Positions 48,701 through 64,000 of a DNA stretch of 64,000 nucleotides are shown here, piece after piece. The DNA lies in assembly GCA_903813345.2 (NCBI GenBank), contig CAIIXF020000005.1:26539375-26603374 (forward strand), written 5' to 3'. Numbering within the stretch: the first letter of the stretch is position 1; the number at the start of each line of letters is the position of its first letter. The translations under genes were made by a program, and so were the position numbers. The DNA is from Owenia fusiformis (Eukaryota > Annelida > Polychaeta > Sabellida > Oweniidae). Below the pieces are notes generated by a model. It did no database searches. It had not been told where the DNA came from and saw only the letters and a list, made by a program, of their open reading frames with translations.

Positions 48701-51273
48701 CCGTAAGACCTTTAAAGATGAGAATGCCCTTCTCCAAACTGTCCAATTGACCTTGCGTGACATGTGCTCAAATGGGTTCACTCATGTGTTTGGGTCATGG
48801 ATACAGAGTACTACTCTTGTACTGACCAAAGAGGAGCCTATTTTCAAAGTAGAGGATACATAGGAATATCAAATGATGTAAAACAAATGTAATTCCCACC
48901 AGTTATTGCATTTCAACTTTGATATGGCATGTACAAAATGATATGGGATGTACAAAATGCTTAATGTCTCAGTAACTTTTTACGTGGAATGTTGCCCCGG
49001 GTATTGTGATGTCATGTTACTATAGCAACCATAACTCTACCAGAGTTTCATATATTTTGTCGAAACTTTGCAGTCTTAGTGACGATACATGAAAGTACAT
49101 TATGTAATATTTTGAAGACGATTGGTGCATATTTAACAAAATGCCAGCACCAGTCCTGTTACTTTTGGAACACCCTGTAGATATAGGGACTTACTTCCTG
49201 CGAAAGCTATTTGGATTTTGATATAATAGCTTTCCCACGGAGCATTTGGACAGCTCATCGAGATCTCTGATCGACTTAAGGTGCTATGGAAGTTAACAGG
49301 AAATGACAAAACAGGAAGTGACAAGTGATATTTTTTGAATAAAAATAACAGAGTTCTGGTTTGAACTCCAGTCAATTTAACTATTTCCACATATCATTTA
49401 CATGACCAGGATCACAATGTGCATGGTCAGAATGACCCTAAACATGATGAAATAACCTTTTTAGCCCTTTGAAAGTGTGACTGAAAAAAAGCTAAAAGTA
49501 GGAGCGTAGGGATAGTCACTGAACAGAATCTTTTGAATTTTTCAGAAAATGTGCCCAATATAATGCTCTAACTAGTACAATCTTTGAAATTTTAGAAAAT
49601 TGTCTTAAGGACAGGGTGCATGTTGGGAAATTTTCTGCATTCCTCAATTGAGTCACATGTTATTTTTCAAACATGAATAACTCCTTCCCCACATTGTCTA
49701 CATCTTCCAAGTTTTCACAAAGAGTGCATTTCTGTGCCTAGAAAAGCCTTGTGAGAAGGTTTATTTTGTAAAATGTATAAAAAATGAGAAAATTTAGTGA
49801 AAAAGTTTTTTAAAAATTTTCTGATTTTTTTCACTGAATTTTCTTGTTTTTTATACACTTTATCAAAACAATCTTCTCACAAGTCTTTTCTAGGCACATA
49901 AGTGCACTCTTTGTGCAAAACTGGAAGATATAGACAATGAAGGGAAGGAGTGATTCTTGTTTGAAAAATAACATGTGACTCAATTGAGGAATGCAGAAAA
50001 TTTCCCATCATGCACCCTGACCTTAAACAAAAATGGCAGTCATAAAAAGGAAAATAGATCGCTTTTAAATCAGTTTTTTCATTTTTTTTCTTTTTCTATG
50101 AATGATATCAAATTTTCAAAGATTGTATCATTTAGAGCAATATATTGGGCACATTTTCTGAAAAATTCAAAAGATTCTGTTCAGTGACCTTCCCTACGCT
50201 CCTACTTTTAGCTTTTTTTCAGTCACACTTTCAAAGGGCTAAAAAGGTTATTTCATCATGTTTAGGGTCATTCTGACCATGCACATTGTGATCCTGGTCA
50301 TGTAAATGATATGTGGAAATAGTTAAATTGACTGGAGGTCAAACCAGAACTCTGTTATCTTTCCTCAAAAAAAATCTAAAAATGCAAAAAAAATTGTCAC
50401 TTCCTGTTTTGTCATTTCCTGTTAAGTTCCATAGCACCTTAATTCGATTTCAAAGGTCACAATCGATGAGCTGTCCACTTCTCCGTTTGAGAGCCATAAG
50501 TTTCAAAATCTAACATGGCTCTCGAAGTGAGTAAATAGGGACCATATGAAGATATAAAGTAAGCAGCTGATTTCAGTATTTCTAGTGGTCTATATGGGGC
50601 AGTTTATCGAGGTCCACAACTCGAAGTAAGTTGTGGACCTCGATAAGGAGCAGTGAAAAGCTGTTCATTCAGATCAGTAAGCCTTTGAAAGAGGTAGCAC
50701 AGTGCTCTTTTGATTGCTTATTGACATCACAACTAAACTGAAATAGACTGTAGATAATTGCTATATGTACATTATGTTAAATTTGTTAAATCCAGGCTAG
50801 TCGTAAACAACAGAATATACCTCTTCAATATTATCAGGACAGTTTGGAGCTGTGTATTCATCTTCACTATTATAGCCCGATGTCGACTGAACCTCCATAT
50901 CTTGCGATGTATGGGGTGTTGAGGTAGTAAGACTGCTAGACGGAGCTGCATCACGTCTTTCATGGCGATGTTTACGGTTATGGCGATGACCATGGGGAGG
51001 TGAACGATGTCGCCTTTTATGAACTGCCCTTGGTCCTTCATCATAATCCTCAAAGCCTGCACTTAAAGCACCCCCTGAATCGTGAAAGTTCACTCTATCG
51101 TCTCTGGCCCCTGAATTTGCCCATCTTGGAGGGGAATTTCTGCTACGCCCCCTAACGTCAGGGTGACCTGTTGAAGTATGTGGGTGACTGTGGGTATGTG
51201 GCAACTTGGAATGGTCACTACTTTCAGCTTCATTTTTGTCCTTGGAAGCTTTTTTCTTCGGTAATATTGTCAT
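36585..51273 (-). CDS. OTUD5: OTUD5 deubiquitinase (10 exons)
   Basis: Exons in order: 51273-50821, 47696-47652, 47214-47121, 46785-46564, 45858-45710, 45353-45291, 44266-44135, 43552-43336, 42740-42576, 36703-36585. Total 1,659 bp, 552 residues (human 571), all junction phases consistent. It starts MTILPKKK, as the human protein does. It keeps the SGYNSEDEY phospho-site block, then the OTU domain: DGACLFRA with the catalytic Cys, the VRKNCVDHM helix, [37 protein letters not shown], and HYNSIV with the catalytic His. A C-terminal UIM-like segment ([16 protein letters not shown]) ends it. The family cleaves K48/K63 ubiquitin chains and acts in interferon signalling and chromatin-regulator stability. 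The His/Arg/Ser-rich N-terminus differs from the Gly/Pro-rich human one. Confidence 0.95.
36745..36870. repeat. Dispersed repeat (ATGCAAAATGTCACCAC family), copy 2
   Basis: Same start block ACATGCAAAATGTCACCAC and end block GGAGGTGACATAAAAATGA as the copy near 14215. Confidence 0.6.
36980..37425. repeat. 34-bp satellite (ACGGGAGTTTTTACGGTAGA)
   Basis: About 13 tandem copies of AAAAACGGGAGTTTTTACGG followed by TAGATTTCTG, with A/T-run length changes. Confidence 0.8.
37915..38235. repeat. Second ACGGGAG array, related unit
   Basis: Irregular copies of GGGAGTTATACCAAGAATAC and GGGAGATTTTAC in the same orientation as the array 500 bp upstream. Short open frames here are repeat artefacts. Confidence 0.7.
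38534..40060 (-). CDS. Iduronate-2-sulfatase-like protein, intronless
   Basis: 508 residues, ATG 40060-40058, TAA 38536-38534. Signal peptide [25 protein letters not shown] (Asp28-Asp29 metal ligands), [19 protein letters not shown] (Cys75 of C-x-P-S-R, the residue converted to formylglycine), [18 protein letters not shown] and [20 protein letters not shown] (second metal site). The order and the GRRPDTT and FHPG motifs match IDS, not other sulfatases; human IDS is 550 residues. It would hydrolyse 2-O-sulfate of iduronate in glycosaminoglycans, lysosomal or secreted. Not necessarily the IDS orthologue: the lack of introns suggests a retroposed or lineage-specific member. AATAAA lies 33 bp past the stop (minus strand, 38501-38496). 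Confidence 0.92.
   Translation of the reverse strand: MWLIQALLMILFYQESEARKNVLFIVSDDLRPEIAALYDNGAYRQMHDKMYTPHLDAFTEQSAVFKKAYVQQALCSPSRSSFMTGRRPDTTLVYNLNDYFRDVGGDFTTIPQYFKQQGYRTLGMGKIFHPGSAGGYDDPPSWSDDEPYYHSPSDLNYWMPKQFEKTWGAINQSLEQEHPLGDQELTDNAITTLRRLAPKAINGEENFFMAMGFRLPHLPFIFPERYFEYYPLSDIKQPSNPYVPQNMPEYAWSYNREILRYTDIGDLGLSGSPNATWPNELVLDLRRAYYASISYVDDLFGQVMEEVDALGLRNNTIVMFGSDHGWNLYEHTAWGKGDNFELSTRATLMFRAPGLTDQGLVSNHLVEFADVYSTLVELAELPAVPLCPLIGPIPQACTEGTSLVSLMSNPSHPGKTNVFMQYLRDSTDFGPLMGYSMRTERYRYTEWVYFDSIISIPDWDLMFANELYDHYIDPDENVNLADDEDYFILVALLSDELQLGWRAALPDY
40688..41273. mobile_element. hAT-type MITE, family 2, copy 2
   Basis: 586 bp; ends TAGAGGTGTCAA and TTGACACCACTA. Perfect 8-bp target duplication GTCTATAC at 40680-40687 and 41274-41281. 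AACCGGTTAACCGG palindromes near both ends. Internally, a direct duplication of about 130 bp (TACAAACATCCAATCAGCAA twice). Confidence 0.9.
41371..41818. mobile_element. hAT-type MITE, family 1, copy 2
   Basis: 448 bp; ends TAGTGTTGTCGCGAT and ATCGCGACAACACTA (perfect). 8-bp target duplication CGGAGAAC at 41363-41370 and 41819-41826. Sister of 13564-14033. Confidence 0.92.
41819..42000. repeat. 65-bp tandem repeat next to the MITE
   Basis: Two full and one partial copy of CGGAGAACTAACATTTG, TTTTTACTTTTTATCACTTG and onward, at 41819, 41884 and 41949. A degenerate copy lies left of the MITE, so the MITE landed inside this array. Confidence 0.65.
42741..43335. other. OTUD5 intron 8, nothing else seen
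   Basis: AT-rich, with a C-10 tract near 42782; no exon or element recognised. Confidence 0.4.
43608..43715. repeat. Dispersed repeat (ATGCAAAATGTCAC family), copy 3
   Basis: AACATGCAAAATGTCAC start and TCACCACTTCTGGTAGTGAC end; lies just outside the OTUD5 exon 8 acceptor. Confidence 0.55.
44344..44858. mobile_element. TTAA-flanked palindromic MITE
   Basis: 515 bp in OTUD5 intron 6. Ends TTAAAGGAACATTCCTGGCC and GGCCAGGAATGTTCCTTTAA are perfect inverted repeats; arms of about 200 bp continue with divergence (TATACTTTCCATAT, CAATATTGA, GATGTCAT/ATGACATC). TTAA at both ends suggests a piggyBac-type target. Confidence 0.8.
45710..45858 (-). CDS. OTUD5: OTUD5 exon 5 (catalytic histidine)
   Basis: [26 protein letters not shown] and [11 protein letters not shown]; the His of HYNS is catalytic by homology. 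Confidence 0.95.
46564..46785 (-). CDS. OTUD5: OTUD5 exon 4 (OTU core)
   Basis: Core OTU helices and strand, with [14 protein letters not shown] and [12 protein letters not shown] almost as in human. Enters and leaves in phase 1. Confidence 0.95.
47121..47214 (-). CDS. OTUD5: OTUD5 exon 3 (catalytic cysteine)
   Basis: [20 protein letters not shown], then [11 protein letters not shown]; the Cys of DGACLFRA is the nucleophile by homology. Confidence 0.95.
47765..48087. mobile_element. Small foldback element
   Basis: Left GCAAAAGTCTGTAAGTTATC and right GATATGTTACAGACTTTTGC are inverted copies. The match continues through ATCAGGACTTGTCTT / AAGACAAGTCCTGAT and TCTAGCGAGAAAT / ATTTCTTGCTAGA. Arms about 110 bp. 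Confidence 0.65.
48101..49177. mobile_element. Mariner-like non-autonomous element, 1,077 bp
   Basis: CAGGGTGTTCCAAAAGTAAC and GTTACTTTTGGAACACCCTG termini are perfect inverted repeats, extending about 40 bp (through GGACTGGTGCTGGCATTTTG) and more weakly to about 190 bp. TA duplicated at 48099-48100 and 49178-49179. No transposase frame. Confidence 0.8.
49183..50548. repeat. Large near-perfect palindrome, about 1.37 kb
   Basis: Arms of roughly 620-700 bp meet at about 49810 with almost no spacer (AAATTTAGTGAAAAAG / TTTTTTCACTGAATTTT). Examples of matching blocks: GTGATCCTGGTCATGTAAAT at right and ATTTACATGACCAGGATCAC at left; ACTCAATTGAGGAATGCAGA and CTGCATTCCTCAATTGAGTC. Outer parts diverge, inner parts are close. 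The same short frame (EIVKLTG-QTRTLL) therefore appears on both strands; it is not coding. Confidence 0.85.
50604..50646. other. Perfect 18-bp stem hairpin
   Basis: TTATCGAGGTCCACAACT, 7-nt loop, AGTTGTGGACCTCGATAA. It sits between the palindrome and OTUD5 exon 1, in the transcribed intron. Confidence 0.7.
50821..51273 (-). CDS. OTUD5: OTUD5 exon 1 (disordered N-terminus)
   Basis: 151 codons, ATG at 51273, donor GTATAT. Low-complexity Ser/His/Arg with [20 protein letters not shown], then GYNSEDEY. The reading frame carries on 7 codons into the intron before a stop. Confidence 0.92.
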
Positions 51274-51401
51274 CCTTATAGTTTTCTAGTATGTAACCTA
51301 TTAAATGAGCATAATAATGACCGTTTATTTGTTCAGAGTGAGGTGGTTTTGGTAAAAGAAAACCAGAAAAAAATAAAAATAATTTTCTGAATAATGGCGA
51401 T

Positions 51402-51413
51402 CACGTGACGTCA
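51402..51413 (-). promoter_or_regulatory. OTUD5 promoter: overlapping E-box and CRE
   Basis: CACGTG overlapping TGACGTCA, about 130 bp upstream of the OTUD5 start codon. Both are palindromic sites for bHLH/USF and CREB/ATF factors. Use is inferred from position. Confidence 0.5.
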
Positions 51414-53684
51414 TGAAAATAAATCACCGCGCCCTCTTTTGTTTACCAATAATTTCGTTCGGTGCAGTTACTTATTCCCGGGGTTTCTCCAAGGCAAGGA
51501 TCCATTTTTTGCCATGGAATTTAGTTTACACAGTTTCTGCAAAACTGATATATTTTGACCTCTTTTTCTAAATATAGAATTTAACAGCTAGGCCTACAAA
51601 ATGTTATTTTCTGTTTATAATGCCTAAGTTTTTGTACTGTGAAAATTTGGAGATAAGTAATATTTGCCAATTATAAAAGTTAGTGTGGAATATTATTGCA
51701 CACAAATATTACAAAGGGTATTGTAGGGGAATGCTAATTAAATGTAAGAGCAATAGAGCATAATAATAATAATAAAAAAAGTGTCATTCTCCATAGAATC
51801 CATGGTATAGCTCTGGATCTTAAGGCATTGCCCTCAAAGGTCGGTCAATGTTTGTAGTGTCCATGTCAACCAAATAAGGCTGTGTCAACTTTCTAATCAA
51901 CATGCAGTCCCTGCAGTAAATCTGCATTTCTTATTTTGCTTCTGAAGGGGTTAAAAATATCTTCTTTGGAACGGGATCCCTTTTATCATGTTCTTGGCTA
52001 TATTGTATTTTGAGTAATTAAAGTTATATTTTTTCCAATTTTAGAATTTACAACACGTTCATTGAGGAACATACACGATGAAGCTACCAATCTTCCATAT
52101 ATTTGCTAGACAAGTTTTCATTAAAAATGCTGGTCCATCATGTTCTTTTCAAATATTATTTCACTTGATCATGGTACTCGAGAGGGTTAATATGAATGCA
52201 ACTGGTTTTAATATGCAACATCGATAGTAACTCACTTAATACACATGATACAGTACAGTATGTATATTCAAGGAGTTGCTGAAATTTTTAACCCATTTTT
52301 TTCTTCCATGGTGAACTGGACATGAAGTATGTGAATTACAATTTGGGTTATCTTTCACAAATGGCAGTTACATACTGACATATGACAATTGCAAAAACAC
52401 TGCCGACTGAAATATTGGCAGGGAATTTAGGGACAATGATTTGACTAAGATTAATTTGGCGGATTTGTAATATTACAATGTACTAATGGTACTAATTTAG
52501 ATGGTATTAAAATTACCGGGGAATTAATTTGGTGGACTATCACAAATCCCATTTCAATTACAAAAGAGCATGTATTTTTTTTATTATTCATACTTTAGAT
52601 TTATTACAATGTTTTATATTAATATGTACATGATGTTTGAATGTAAGGATTGTATATCATACATATCATATTACAATCTATATATAGAAGAGATTTACAT
52701 AAATCATACAATATTAGATCATCACTCATGCATGGAACACTTCTATATCTACATCTCTTCCATTAGCAGATATATCTTTGACATATGAGTATCATAATTC
52801 TACCAAACCCTTCAGTTTTGGATATTCTCAAAAATGTTCACAGATGAATTTCGACAATGAGCAACTTAAATTTTTTTAACAGAATCCCATCTTCAGATTA
52901 CACCAATATATTCCATCAGAAAACCTGTAAATTTTATACATTAAATCAGTTCAAGTTATGATACCATCGACTTTTTCACAGTAAAGGAGAACACTATAAG
53001 GTTCAGTTATTTTATAATGCAAACCTTAAGCTTATCATTTATTCAGTGTTGTAAAAAATACAATAATAAAGAGTTTCTAATTAAGCAATGCCTGATTTGC
53101 AATGTCTATTAAGTCTGACTGATATTTCAGTCAAAATATATATGTTTATGTTTGTTTATTTGTTCGCTTCACTATGTCCCACATGCGCTTAGATAATACA
53201 CAACTATATACATTTTAGTATATGCATTTTTATCAATCTTATTTCACTTTTAATACACTTTATATGACCAACCATATTTAACAAGGTAATTCAAAAAAAA
53301 TATAGAGCTCTTTAAAGAAAGTTCACAATCTCTTCGAATGAAATGTTAACTTTCATATAATTGCACATCATCCATCTTTAGATGTAAACAAGAAAAAATT
53401 TGTTTTCGAAAATGTTCATGTACCAATATACAGATGTTCGATGCTATATGGCCCTTAGACCCTGGAGTCACAAAAACATATCAATTACCATAATCTATAT
53501 ACCACAGACATAAGTCAACATGGAGTGTCCAAAATAATATTTTGTATCAATTATCTGAAAGGCATAGTCAGAAATTTGTACCTAATCCATAAAGGCAACC
53601 ACTTAATTATATTAAGAGAGCAATTTAAAGTAAAGTTGGCATTTTGTTTATTTCTCGCATTATTCCACTATTCGGTCTCTAAAC
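51414..53684. other. Intergenic region between OTUD5 and RAB7
   Basis: AT-rich, including the RAB7 3' flank (AATAAA on the minus strand at 53652-53647). No further gene seen. Confidence 0.45.
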
Positions 53685-63626
<9,942 letters not shown>

Positions 63627-64000
63627 TTTTTATGTTTAATCTGAAAATACACAAATGTAATAAATAACTGATTGATTTAAAATATAATATGCAATACTGC
63701 AACAAGAATTCTTAATTCTTAAAGACCAAAATGTGTATGTCTCTATTGACCCAGTTTACTACTTCTCAACATATTAGTTGTACTAGGTACTGTATATGGC
63801 CATTTCATAATTTTCTTTAAATTTGTCAAACTGTCATGTTCATCTTGTCATATTTAGTTTGTTAGTCAATTCACAGAACTGACATATAATAGTCCAATAT
63901 ATCTCCGGGTCTAGACCACATTCACTGCCAACTTTGTTTCTCAAATACTGAAAGTGAAACAAATTCGATTACTAAGAAAACTTCCTACAAAAAATGAAAC
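63627..64000 (-). promoter_or_regulatory. RAB7 5' flank
   Basis: Sequence upstream of the RAB7 ATG; 5' UTR or promoter by position only. A 5' UTR intron is possible. No specific motif called. Confidence 0.3.

Larger units (their letters stand above)
47697..50820. other. OTUD5 intron 1: stack of inverted repeats
   Basis: Almost the whole intron is occupied by three successive foldback structures (about 47765-48087, 48101-49177, about 49183-50548) plus a short perfect hairpin (50604-50646). Confidence 0.75.

Noticed and set aside
49133-50513. Identical short peptide on both strands (EIVKLTG-QTRTLL)
   Set aside because: A consequence of the palindrome; no other coding evidence.

Overview
Organism. 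This is animal nuclear DNA: AT-rich, with intron-split genes, GT-AG splice sites and many small DNA transposons. I place it in a marine lophotrochozoan, most likely a bivalve mollusc. That rests on the modular secreted or receptor domains (WAP, VWC, collagen-like, EGF), a folate-receptor-like gene and the style of the repeats. The species cannot be fixed from the window.

Layout. (1) Positions 1-441 (+): 3' end of a Gly/Met-rich protein with eight RGD motifs. (2) About 1.77-13.2 kb (+): a large modular gene whose extracellular domains (2 WAP, VWC, collagen-like, two beta-defensin-like, several EGF, a Thr/Pro mucin stalk) sit almost one per exon, all in phase 1. A transmembrane exon follows, then a cytoplasmic tail with a textbook ITAM and further tyrosine motifs. 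(3) 14.66-30.33 kb (-): a 14-exon EF-hand/coiled-coil protein that I cannot name. A complete folate-receptor-like gene (19.84-24.49 kb, +) lies inside its largest intron. (4) 30.99-31.78 kb (+): a single-exon C1orf74 (UPF0739) homologue. (5) 36.59-51.27 kb (-): a complete ten-exon OTUD5 deubiquitinase. An intronless iduronate-2-sulfatase-like gene (38.53-40.06 kb, -) sits in its last intron. (6) 53.69-63.63 kb (-): RAB7, with three shared exons and two alternative terminal exons, one canonical and one strongly diverged.

Repeats. I mapped four hAT-type MITEs with perfect 8-bp target duplications, TTAA-flanked elements (one nested in a pogo-like MITE), TA-flanked mariner/pogo-like MITEs, a 1.3-kb near-perfect palindrome in OTUD5 intron 1, and several minisatellites.

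Most interesting. The ITAM-tailed modular receptor carrying defensin-like domains looks like an undescribed phagocytic or immune-type receptor. Next is the RAB7 terminal-exon pair, which would give a second isoform with altered G5 and C-terminal regions. Exon limits were placed by eye from splice consensus, phase continuity and homology remembered from known families; no search was run.
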